NCBI GenBank assembly: GCA_028714695.1
Contig: JAQTLX010000013.1
Location: 1 to 64,000 of the forward strand
DNA length: 64,000 nt
Direction: 5' to 3'
Source of the DNA: Ignavibacteria bacterium
Lineage (GTDB): Bacteria > Bacteroidota > Ignavibacteria > Tepidaquicellales > Tepidaquicellaceae
In this document: positions 24,881 through 33,210 of the stretch, one piece after another
Layout: each line of letters starts with the position of its first letter
Numbering within the stretch: position 1 is the first letter of the stretch
Notes under the pieces: generated by a model
Database searches by the model: none
What the model saw: only the letters and a program-made list of their open reading frames with translations
What the model was told of the DNA's origin: nothing
Made by a program: the position numbers and the translations under genes

Positions 24881-26092
24881 ATGTTTGCATCATTAAATGA
24901 ACAAATGGATGTTCTCAAAAAGGGGACAGTGGAGATAATTCCCGAAGAAGAACTGATTAGAAAAATCGAAAAATCGATAAAGGACAAAAAACCGTTGAAC
25001 ATCAAACTCGGATGCGACCCTTCCGTTCCCGATTTGCACATAGGTCATTCCGTAGTTTTGAATAAATTAAGGGAATTTCAGGATTTGGGGCATACAGCAA
25101 TATTGATAGTCGGTGATTTTACTGGGATGATAGGAGATCCATCGGGTAAGAAGAAAACAAGACCGCAACTTACATTTGAAGAAACAAGGGAGCACGGGAA
25201 ATCTTATTTTGAGCAGGCTTCGAAAATATTGAGCAAGGAAAAGACAAAAATAGTATATAATTCAGAGTGGCTCAGCAAGATTAATCTTCACGACCTGATA
25301 GGTATTCTTGGCAAGTTCACTGTGCAGAGAATACTTGAAAGGGATGATTTCACAAACAGGATGCGCGAGCAGGTTGAAATTTCTATGCATGAATTATTGT
25401 ATCCTATAATGCAGGGGTATGATTCTTATGCAATCAACGCTGACGTTGAACTGGGCGGTACTGACCAAAAATTCAACAATCTTATAGGGCGCGACATGCA
25501 GAAGCGCTTCGGAAAAGAGCAGCAGGTTGTAATGCTTATGCCGCTTCTTGAAGGGACGGATGGTTCGGAGAAGATGAGCAAATCGCTGAATAATTACATC
25601 GGCATTTCGGAAGAGCCGAAGAACATATTTGGCAAGACTATGAGCATTCCCGATGTGCTTATTATGAAATATTACACTTTAGGAACAAGGCTGAGCACAA
25701 AAGAACTTAATGAAATAAAAGCAGAACTTGAAAAACCGGAAACCAATCCGAGGAATCTGAAGCGGAGACTCGGATTTGAACTTGTTAAATTATATTATGA
25801 CGAACAGACGGCAAACGCAGCAATAGAGGAATTCGACAAGATTTTTATAAAGAAAGAAGTGCCGGATGAAATTCCAGAAATTATACAGAAGGAAAAGGAC
25901 GTAAAACTTATAAACCTTATAACGGCGAACAAACTGGCGGATTCGAATGCGGCAGCGAGAAGGCTGATAGAACAGGGCGGAGTAACGATTGACGGAGAAA
26001 AAGTTACGGATATAAATTTTACTCCTTCATACAAGGAAGATTTTGTTCTGAAAGTCGGGAAGAGAAAATTTTTAAAAGTAAAAATTAATTAG
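24881..26092 (+). CDS. tyrS: Tyrosine-tRNA ligase
   Basis: 403 residues, class I synthetase. The HIGH motif is DLHIGHS (53-56), the activation site has GDFTGMIGDPSGKK, YPIMQGYDSYAINADVELGGTDQKFN is the tyrosine-binding block, and KMSKS is exact at 231-235. The C-terminal 65 residues contain an S4 RNA-binding domain (LINLITANKLADSNAAARRLIEQGGVTIDG). It charges tRNA-Tyr in the cytoplasm. Directly follows smpB, so the two are probably cotranscribed. Length and the long insert-free layout place it in the TyrZ-like branch. Confidence 0.96.
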   Translation: MFASLNEQMDVLKKGTVEIIPEEELIRKIEKSIKDKKPLNIKLGCDPSVPDLHIGHSVVLNKLREFQDLGHTAILIVGDFTGMIGDPSGKKKTRPQLTFEETREHGKSYFEQASKILSKEKTKIVYNSEWLSKINLHDLIGILGKFTVQRILERDDFTNRMREQVEISMHELLYPIMQGYDSYAINADVELGGTDQKFNNLIGRDMQKRFGKEQQVVMLMPLLEGTDGSEKMSKSLNNYIGISEEPKNIFGKTMSIPDVLIMKYYTLGTRLSTKELNEIKAELEKPETNPRNLKRRLGFELVKLYYDEQTANAAIEEFDKIFIKKEVPDEIPEIIQKEKDVKLINLITANKLADSNAAARRLIEQGGVTIDGEKVTDINFTPSYKEDFVLKVGKRKFLKVKIN

Positions 26093-26157
26093 TTATAATT
26101 GATTAGAATTTTTTATAAGTTTGTAACAATTTTATTAATTTGAAAGAAGGAGGGTGT

Positions 26158-26703
26158 ATGTTTCAACCGTCAAAGATATTTTTTACAAAAGGAGTAGGAA
26201 GGCACAAAGATTATCTTCAATCTTTTGAATTAGCACTGCGTCATGCAGGAATTGAAAAGTTGAATCTGGTAATGGTATCTAGTATATATCCTCCGGGATG
26301 CAAGAGGATAACCCGTGAACAGGGGATGGACATACTGGTTCCGGGTCAGATAACATATTGTGTCATGGCAAGGAATTTCACGAATGAACCGAACAGGCTG
26401 ATAGCGACTTCGATTGGGGTGGCGCTACCGTCTGATGACAGTCATTACGGTTATATTTCCGAGCACCATCCTTTTGGCGAGACTGAGAAACTCTCCGGTG
26501 AATATGCAGAAGATCTGGCTGCCACGATGCTTGCCACAACTCTCGGTGTTGAATTTGATTCAGAGACTGCCTGGAATGAACGGGAACAGGTTTACAAGCA
26601 GAGCGGAAAGATATTCAAGACATTCAACGTAACGCAGTCAGCGGAAGGCGATAAAAACGGATTATGGACGACAGTTGTATCCTGTGCGGTTTTTTTACCA
26701 TAA
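26158..26703 (+). CDS. Pyruvoyl-dependent arginine decarboxylase
   Basis: 181 residues from the ATG at 26158 ([16 protein letters not shown]), preceded by an unusually strong but closely spaced AAGGAGGG ending four bases before it. The proenzyme cleavage site is [11 protein letters not shown]; Ser41-Ser42 fits the Ser-Ser bond where Ser42 becomes the pyruvoyl group. [17 protein letters not shown] and YGYISEHH, ending [11 protein letters not shown], match PvlArgDC. It converts arginine to agmatine and CO2, the entry to polyamines. Family first characterised in archaea and also present in Chlamydia and Bacteroidota. Followed by a terminator. Confidence 0.92.
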   Translation: MFQPSKIFFTKGVGRHKDYLQSFELALRHAGIEKLNLVMVSSIYPPGCKRITREQGMDILVPGQITYCVMARNFTNEPNRLIATSIGVALPSDDSHYGYISEHHPFGETEKLSGEYAEDLAATMLATTLGVEFDSETAWNEREQVYKQSGKIFKTFNVTQSAEGDKNGLWTTVVSCAVFLP

Positions 26704-26722
26704 TATTTATGAGGATTGTTTG

Positions 26723-26749
26723 AAAACCCGCACAAAAATGCGGGTTTTT
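26723..26749 (+). terminator. Rho-independent terminator after the arginine decarboxylase gene
   Basis: AAAACCCGCA (26723-26732) pairs with TGCGGGTTTT (26739-26748) over ten base pairs around CAAAAA, ending in a run of five T. It lies 20 bases past the stop codon. Confidence 0.9.
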
Positions 26750-26850
26750 GATTTTATACACGTTTTTTGTAGAAAAAAGTATTGGCAGTATTAAAAAATA
26801 TAAAACCATTTAATATTATTTTTCGTATCTTAGGGATAAGGAGATCGAAA

Positions 26851-27792
26851 ATGAAAAAGGACCAATCAATTCAAAAAGCGGTTTATGCTATTGTTGGACC
26901 GACTGCATCCGGCAAAACTGGCTTATCAATAGAACTTGCAAGACTACTTGATGCAGAAATAATAAACTGCGATTCAAGACAAATCTATAAGCACATACAA
27001 ATCGCAACGTGTGCACCTACAAAACTGGAACTCAAAGAAATAAAGCATTATTTCGTGAACGAACTTGAACTTGATGAAGATTTCAGCGCAGGAGAGTTTG
27101 CGAAGCGTGCAAAACAGAAGATTAAGGATATTCTTAAAAGAAAGAAGAAAGTCCTTATAGTCGGGGGCAGCGGACTATATCTTAAAGCACTTATCGAAGG
27201 ATTCTACGAGGATGAAATAAGTGATGCGGAGATAAGGTCCGAATTGAATAGGAAACTGGAAAGCAAAGGCAGGGAGGTTCTTTATAAAGAGTTGATGAAA
27301 GTTGATCCCGAAACTGCTTCAAAGATGGATTCCGGGAAAACGAGGAGAGTAATTCGGGCGCTTGAAGTATTTTACGCTTCCGGCAAAAAGATATCGGACC
27401 TTCAGAAGATAAACACTAAGCCGGAATTCAGTACTATACAGGCAGGTCTATATTATCACAGACCCGTTTTATATAAGAGGATAAACGACAGAGTGGATAT
27501 TATGATAAAGAACGGATTGCTTGATGAAGTAAAGAAATTGCAGGATAAGGGGTATTCATACAAAACACACAACTCGCTTAATACAGTAGGCATTAAGGAA
27601 GTATTCATGCACTTTGAAGGAGCATTATCTTTGCAGGAGATGACTGATATGATAAAAATGAATTCGAGAAGATATGCCAAGAGGCAGATGACATGGTTCA
27701 GAAAGGATAAACATATAAAATGGGTAGATATGGATGAACTACAGGGAAATATAGGTGCGATTTCATATATGCTAAATGAATGTTTCAGATAA
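26851..27792 (+). CDS. miaA: tRNA dimethylallyltransferase
   Basis: 313 residues from the ATG at 26851, supported by ATAAGGAGA just upstream; an upstream in-frame TTG adds 23 non-conserved residues. Walker A is GPTASGKTGLS, then AEIINCDSRQIYKHIQIATCAPT, the DFSAGEFAKRAKQKI block, GGSGLYLKALIEG, and KTRRVIRALEV. The last third (NTVGIKEVFMHFEG, RRYAKRQMTWFRKD) is the tRNA-binding part. It adds a dimethylallyl group to A37 of tRNAs reading UNN codons. Followed after three bases by the TIGR02757 gene. Confidence 0.96.
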   Translation: MKKDQSIQKAVYAIVGPTASGKTGLSIELARLLDAEIINCDSRQIYKHIQIATCAPTKLELKEIKHYFVNELELDEDFSAGEFAKRAKQKIKDILKRKKKVLIVGGSGLYLKALIEGFYEDEISDAEIRSELNRKLESKGREVLYKELMKVDPETASKMDSGKTRRVIRALEVFYASGKKISDLQKINTKPEFSTIQAGLYYHRPVLYKRINDRVDIMIKNGLLDEVKKLQDKGYSYKTHNSLNTVGIKEVFMHFEGALSLQEMTDMIKMNSRRYAKRQMTWFRKDKHIKWVDMDELQGNIGAISYMLNECFR

Positions 27793-27795
27793 TTA

Positions 27796-28563
27796 ATGCT
27801 AACTGATATAAAAACAAAAGAATTACTAGATTTACTTTATAGGAAATATAACATAAAGGAAAGTTCAACAGACCCGGTCTGGAATCTTGAACTACTGCCT
27901 ACGGCAGCAGATCTGGAAATTGCTGCATTTATCATATCATGCTATTCATACGGGGGAATTACGCAAATCAACAGGTTCACACGCAAGGTATTTGATTATG
28001 CGGGTTACGGAATGTATGAATTCATGAGAAGTTATTCGCCTAAGAAAAGATTGCATGCCGGATTTGCTTACAGGTTTAATACAAACGATGATTTCTTTGG
28101 TTTGATAAATTCGATAAGCAGAGTAATTAAGGAATACGGTTCATTGAAGAATCTGTTTCTCGTGAAATATAATAAGGGGGACGAGAATATTATACCTGCA
28201 CTTACCAATTTTTCTGAAATACTGAGAAAGTACGGAGGGAAATCGGATACATTCGGATATCTGATACCCCGCGTTAAGGACGGGTCGACATGCAAGAGAC
28301 TGAATTTGTTTCTGAGGTGGATGGTAAGAAAGGACAACGTCGATTACGGATTATGGGGAAAGGAAGTTGATACATCTAAATTATTGATGCCGGTCGATAT
28401 ACACGTTTACAGGCAGTCGCAGAAGTTGAAACTTGTGAAAAGAAAGACATGTGATTTGAAATATGCAGTTGAACTTACGGAGAAGTTAAAGAAGTACGAT
28501 GCGAAGGACCCTGTGAAGTATGATTTTGCGTTGTGCCATTTGGGAATTGACAACAGGAGTTAG
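27796..28563 (+). CDS. TIGR02757/DUF2400 family protein
   Basis: 255 residues, cytoplasmic, mostly helical. Family features are the N-terminal DPVWNLELLPTAADLEIAAFIISCYSYGGITQINR (usually DPxxxPhxY-x-xxxDxEIxAFIAAxxAYGR), SFAYRF-like HAGFAYRFNT, KRLNLFLRWMVRKDNVDYGLW, LLMPVDIHVYRQSQKL, and CHLGI at the end. The last helix-rich part resembles HhH-GPD DNA glycosylase folds, but no catalytic Lys/Asp pair is assured; function is unknown. The final codons AGG AGT TAG already belong to the heptamer repeat array, so the C-terminus may have been set by repeat expansion. Confidence 0.85.
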   Translation: MLTDIKTKELLDLLYRKYNIKESSTDPVWNLELLPTAADLEIAAFIISCYSYGGITQINRFTRKVFDYAGYGMYEFMRSYSPKKRLHAGFAYRFNTNDDFFGLINSISRVIKEYGSLKNLFLVKYNKGDENIIPALTNFSEILRKYGGKSDTFGYLIPRVKDGSTCKRLNLFLRWMVRKDNVDYGLWGKEVDTSKLLMPVDIHVYRQSQKLKLVKRKTCDLKYAVELTEKLKKYDAKDPVKYDFALCHLGIDNRS

Positions 28564-28748
28564 AAGTTAGGAGTTAGAAGTTAGGAGTTAGAAGTTAGGA
28601 GTTAGAAGTTAGGAGTTAGAAGTTAGGAGTTAGAAGTTAGGAGTTAGAAGTTAGGAGTTAGAAGTTAGGAGTTAGAAGTTAGGAGTTAGAAGTTAGGAGT
28701 TAGGAGTTAGAAGTTAGGAGTTAGAAGTTAGAAGTTAGGAGTTAGAAG
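28555..28748 (+). repeat. Heptamer tandem array (GTTAGAA/GTTAGGA)n
   Basis: About 194 bases made of seven-base units that mostly alternate GTTAGAA and GTTAGGA, giving a 14-bp super-period with a few out-of-turn copies near the end. It starts inside the last codons of the TIGR02757 gene and runs into a degenerate AGAATCA-type heptamer stretch at 28763-28826. No spacers, so not a CRISPR. Confidence 0.95.
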
Positions 28749-28956
28749 AACAGAGAAAAATTAGAATCAAGAATCAAGAAGAACCGAGAGCGGAATATAG
28801 AATCAAGAGACAAGAAATAAGAATATAAAACAAAGCCGGTGAAAATAAATTCAACGGCTTTGTATTTAAGATATTACACATTTAATCTAAGATGTTACAC
28901 AATGAATCCAAGATATTAAACTATGGTCTAAGATAATGATTAATCATAAATATAGA
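28564..28956. other. Gap filled by heptamer repeats and the groEL terminator
   Basis: After the GTTAGRA array there are a few AGAATCA-type heptamers (28763-28826), then the groEL terminator hairpin (28831-28862), then about 90 AT-rich bases with no feature I can support. No coding frame is apparent. Confidence 0.7.
28827..28862 (-). terminator. Rho-independent terminator of groESL
   Basis: CAAAGCCG (28831-28838) pairs with CGGCTTTG (28855-28862); the inner bases TGAA/TTCA extend the stem after one mismatch. On the minus strand it is followed by TTTTATATTC. It lies about 95 bases past the groEL stop. Confidence 0.75.
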
Positions 28957-30615
<1,659 letters not shown>

Positions 30616-30626
30616 TTAATTTTAAA

Positions 30627-30920
30627 TTAGATAATTGCATACACATCTGATTCTCTCATAATCAAATATTCTTCGCCATCGATAGTAACTTCTGTGCCTG
30701 AATATTTACCATAAAGAACTTTATCACCGACCTTAAGTTCGAGAGGGTATACTTTACCGTCATCAGCGACGCGGCCTTTGCCTGCAGCAACGATTTCGCC
30801 CTGCATAGGTTTTTCTTTTGCGGTATCAGGGATAATAATACCTGATGCGGTTTTCTCTTCTGCTTTGGAAGGTTTAACAAGAACCCTGTCAGCGAGAGGT
30901 TGAATTTTCAATTTTGCCAT
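30627..30920 (-). CDS. groES: Co-chaperonin GroES (10 kDa)
   Basis: 97 residues. [44 protein letters not shown] contains the conserved core and mobile loop ([11 protein letters not shown]), and [34 protein letters not shown] is the usual C-terminal half. Caps the GroEL ring. The leader AAAGAAAGGAAAT supplies a good ribosome site. Promoter and CIRCE lie within 115 bases upstream. Confidence 0.99.
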   Translation of the reverse strand: MAKLKIQPLADRVLVKPSKAEEKTASGIIIPDTAKEKPMQGEIVAAGKGRVADDGKVYPLELKVGDKVLYGKYSGTEVTIDGEEYLIMRESDVYAII

Positions 30921-30978
30921 AGAAAAATTTCCTTTCTTTTTTATAATAAAAATATTGTGTTTGTTATTTTAATGTCAA

Positions 30979-31005
30979 TTAGCACTCGCTAATTGACAGT
31001 GCTAA
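30979..31005 (-). promoter_or_regulatory. CIRCE operator upstream of groES (HrcA binding site)
   Basis: TTAGCACTC, nine bases, CAGTGCTAA: this matches the CIRCE consensus TTAGCACTC-N9-GAGTGCTAA with one mismatch. HrcA represses groESL through this palindrome and releases it on heat stress. The right arm touches the -10 box. hrcA is not in the window. Confidence 0.93.
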
Positions 31006-31033
31006 AAATAATATGATTCAAATGAATTGTCAA
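31005..31033 (-). promoter_or_regulatory. Vegetative promoter of groESL
   Basis: On the minus strand TTGACA (31033-31028) is followed after 17 bases by TATTTT (31010-31005). The spacing is ideal for a housekeeping sigma factor, and the -10 box overlaps the CIRCE palindrome by one base, as expected for repression by steric block. Confidence 0.7.
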
Positions 31034-31320
31034 GACAAATTGGAGTAAAAAAGTGTATATTTTGTAAAAAACCGCAATATATTTCAATTTATGACAAATA
31101 ATTCAAATTTGTGACATTAAGAAATTATTTTTAAAAATGGATCAATATCGCTCATTATGGCTCATTTTTATGTAAAGGTGACCATCTATATTAGAGAACA
31201 CTGTACAAATATAATAGTTGCCGGGCGATTTGGTGCGATAAATGACCGAAATGAAAATATTTAATTGTATTAACAGGGACTTACGGAGGAGTGTTTTTGG
31301 TTTGTTTAGGGATTTTAATT

Positions 31321-31369
31321 AGAATTAAGAATCAAGAATCAAGAATCAAGAATCAAGAATCAAGAATAA
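31321..31369 (+). repeat. Heptamer array AGAATCA x7
   Basis: Seven units of seven bases in exact phase: AGAATTA, five copies of AGAATCA, then AGAATAA. The same heptamer appears in degenerate form at 28763-28783 on the other side of groESL. Confidence 0.95.
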
Positions 31370-31453
31370 CGTGTTGTATTTATATTTATGTTTATTTATA
31401 AACCGTCCGCCACAGCGGATTTTCAATTGAAACGGTTATAAATTTTTAATCTA

Positions 31454-31511
31454 TAAGTCCCACGGTTATCCGCCCAGGCGGATTTAGGCTAAAATGGAAA
31501 GATAATTTGTC
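31454..31511 (+). repeat. 58-bp dispersed repeat, copy 1
   Basis: Begins TAAGTCCCACGGTTATCCGC and ends AAAGATAATTTGTC. It contains the palindrome TCCGCCCAGGCGGA. The second copy at 31575-31632 differs at about six positions. The 121-bp repeat period leaves 63 unrelated bases between copies. Confidence 0.9.
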
Positions 31512-31574
31512 ATTAGATTGACGAGTTAATGTTGTATGAATGATTAAATTACCATTTCATTATTTGTACGCATG

Positions 31575-31632
31575 TAAGTCCCACGGTTATCCGCCCAGGC
31601 GAAATTAGGCTAAATCGGAAAGATAATTTGTC
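31575..31632 (+). repeat. 58-bp dispersed repeat, copy 2
   Basis: Same boundaries and length as copy 1. The right half of the inner palindrome has changed (GGCGAAA instead of GGCGGAT), so the hairpin is weakened in this copy. Confidence 0.9.
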
Positions 31633-31741
31633 TCGAGTGTGAAGAACAAGTATAATCATAAGAATGATATTATCTTTATATGCGGTTTAATTTTGTAAGC
31701 ACCAATAAAATTGAATTACTAACGGCTATTTGCAAACTGCT

Positions 31742-31827
31742 AATTACCAATTAACGATTACCAATTGGCGATTTTAACGATTACCAATTAGCGTTGAACA
31801 ATTACTAATTAATAATTGCTAATAGAT
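31742..31827 (+). repeat. Degenerate heptamer array (AATTACC-like)
   Basis: Twelve consecutive units, nearly all of the form RATTNNN with strict seven-base spacing: AATTACC, AATTAAC, GATTACC, AATTGGC, one nine-base unit, GATTACC, AATTAGC, GTTGAAC, AATTACT, AATTAAT, AATTGCT, AATAGAT. The ATT core recurs each seven bases while the rest varies. Confidence 0.8.
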
Positions 31828-31843
31828 TTGGGGTGGGGGAATA

Positions 31844-31878
31844 AAAAAAGCCGTTCCGGATAAACCGAAACGGCTTTT
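31844..31878 (-). terminator. Rho-independent terminator of the RlpA gene
   Basis: AAAAGCCGTT and AACGGCTTTT frame a long hairpin whose inner CGG/CCG also pair across one mismatch. On the minus strand it ends in a run of T (complement of AAAAAAAG). It lies five bases past the stop codon. Confidence 0.85.
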
Positions 31879-31882
31879 AAAA

Positions 31883-32791
31883 TCAACTTAAGATTCTGAC
31901 CACTTTAGCATCAAAATTCATTTCTTTAATATTCATCATATCAATTTTGGCATCATTTTCATTCTCGTAATAACCAACGAACACTTTAAAGTTGACGGAG
32001 TCTCCATTAACCAATTCGACGAGGATTACGTCGTTAAACTTAAGGGACTCAAGTTTTCCAATCAGATCGTTAGCATCAGATTCATTTTTGAATTCCATAA
32101 CCTGTATCGAGTAACCGGTAAACGTTTGAATTTTATCGGTTAAGTCAATATATTTTAATAGGTTATCATTCGAAGACGAACCTGGAATGCTATTTAAGAC
32201 ACTGTTATTGTTATCAACTATGACCTTTACCTTTTTGAAGGTGCTTAGAACTTTTCTGAACTTATCATCGGGTTTAATTTTCAAACTGCTAATATAACCT
32301 TTTTGGTCTTTCAGTTCAATAAACACCTTTGATGTTTTCGTGATAGCATTTTCAAAAAGTGTAAGGATGGAATAATCTTCTGTCGGAACTTGCTGATTAT
32401 CGGGTTTAACGATTTCAATTTTCACCTTAGCCAAACCACTCATTCCTATCTCAATTTTTGCCGCGTAAGAGAGGTCTATTATCCTACCTCTTGCATACGG
32501 GCCCCTGTCATTAACCCTAACGATAGTATATCTTCCGTTTTCGAGGTTCGTTACTCTCAATAAAGTATTGAAAGGCAACGATTTATGGGCAGCGGTCAGT
32601 TCATTAGTATTGAATGTTTCGCCGCTTGCGGTTTTTCTGCCGTGAAAACCGGGTCCATACCAGGAAGCCATACCTTCTTCCATGAATTCAGAGTAACTGC
32701 CAGAGGTCTGTGCCATGACAACAGTATCTCGTCCGCTAATTGGAACAATAAAAATTAATGCGAATAACATCGCACTAAAGAATTTAAACAA
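31883..32791 (-). CDS. rlpA: RlpA-like septal-ring lytic transglycosylase with C-terminal SPOR-like domain
   Basis: 302 residues. A signal peptide covers roughly 1-28 (ending VVMAQ). Residues 38-112 are a double-psi beta-barrel: MASWYGPGFHGRKTASGETFNTNELTAAHKSLPFNTLLRVTNLENGR and VRVNDRGPYARGRIIDLSYAAKIEIGM, the RlpA catalytic domain with the acidic ND-RGP motif. The last 75 residues (YSIQVMEFKNESDANDLIGKL, VFVGYYENENDAKIDMMNI) have the SPOR repeat shape that binds denuded septal peptidoglycan. It cleaves naked glycan strands during cell separation. No lipobox, so probably periplasmic rather than lipid-anchored. Monocistronic with own terminator. Confidence 0.88.
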   Translation of the reverse strand: MFKFFSAMLFALIFIVPISGRDTVVMAQTSGSYSEFMEEGMASWYGPGFHGRKTASGETFNTNELTAAHKSLPFNTLLRVTNLENGRYTIVRVNDRGPYARGRIIDLSYAAKIEIGMSGLAKVKIEIVKPDNQQVPTEDYSILTLFENAITKTSKVFIELKDQKGYISSLKIKPDDKFRKVLSTFKKVKVIVDNNNSVLNSIPGSSSNDNLLKYIDLTDKIQTFTGYSIQVMEFKNESDANDLIGKLESLKFNDVILVELVNGDSVNFKVFVGYYENENDAKIDMMNIKEMNFDAKVVRILS

Positions 32792-33210
32792 ATTACTTCT
32801 CCTTGTTTAATTTAACTACAAAAATCTTTATCGCTTAATTTTTTTTTATTCAATCAGTGAGCGATATTTCTTATTTCAAAGAACAGGTATATATATTTAA
32901 ATTGCTACCTATAACGATTTATAAGCATGCAATATATCGATATCCGATTTTATTGTCAATCATAAAAGGAAATTGCTCCTGAAACGGGAAAATGACTAAA
33001 GGGCTGGTTAACAAATAAAATACTGTAATATCAATAGTATATATTTAAATCGAAGGTTAGGGCATGATAACAAAAAAATACACATAATCGTAATAAAATT
33101 TCATTTATACTCCGAACATAAAAAAAACACCCAAAAAACGAGATTTATAAATACATTATAATCAATAATTTAAGTCAAATAATGCACGATTACAGAAAGT
33201 TTTTCAAGTT
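32792..33210. other. AT-rich intergenic region, nothing recognised
   Basis: 419 bases separate the RlpA start from the end of the REC-PPDK_N gene. It must hold the RlpA promoter. A single GTGAGCGATATT near 32857 loosely resembles the decamer noted upstream of DUF2723 and groES. No open frame, hairpin with T-run or repeat array was seen. Confidence 0.5.

Larger units (their letters stand above)
31006..31882. other. Long non-coding region between groES and the RlpA gene
   Basis: Nearly 880 bases without a convincing gene. It contains, in order, the groES promoter, two decamers ATGAGCCATA/ATGAGCGATA on the minus strand (31147-31168), an AGAATCA heptamer array (31321-31369), a small cruciform-like segment (31398-31437), two diverged 58-bp direct repeats (31454-31511 and 31575-31632), a degenerate AATTACC-type heptamer array (31742-31827), and the RlpA terminator. 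Confidence 0.75.

Noticed and set aside
28555-28748. CRISPR-like appearance of the heptamer array
   Set aside because: Units are seven bases, contiguous and lack unique spacers; no cas genes are present.
31398-31437. Terminator in the groES-rlpA gap
   Set aside because: The inverted repeats AACCGT/ACGGTT and TCCGC/GCGGA form a cruciform-like shape but no T-run follows and no gene ends there.
32900-33010. Possible riboswitch-like stretch between rlpA and the REC-PPDK_N gene
   Set aside because: I could not pair a convincing set of helices or match a known aptamer, and it lies downstream of one gene and far from the start of the other.
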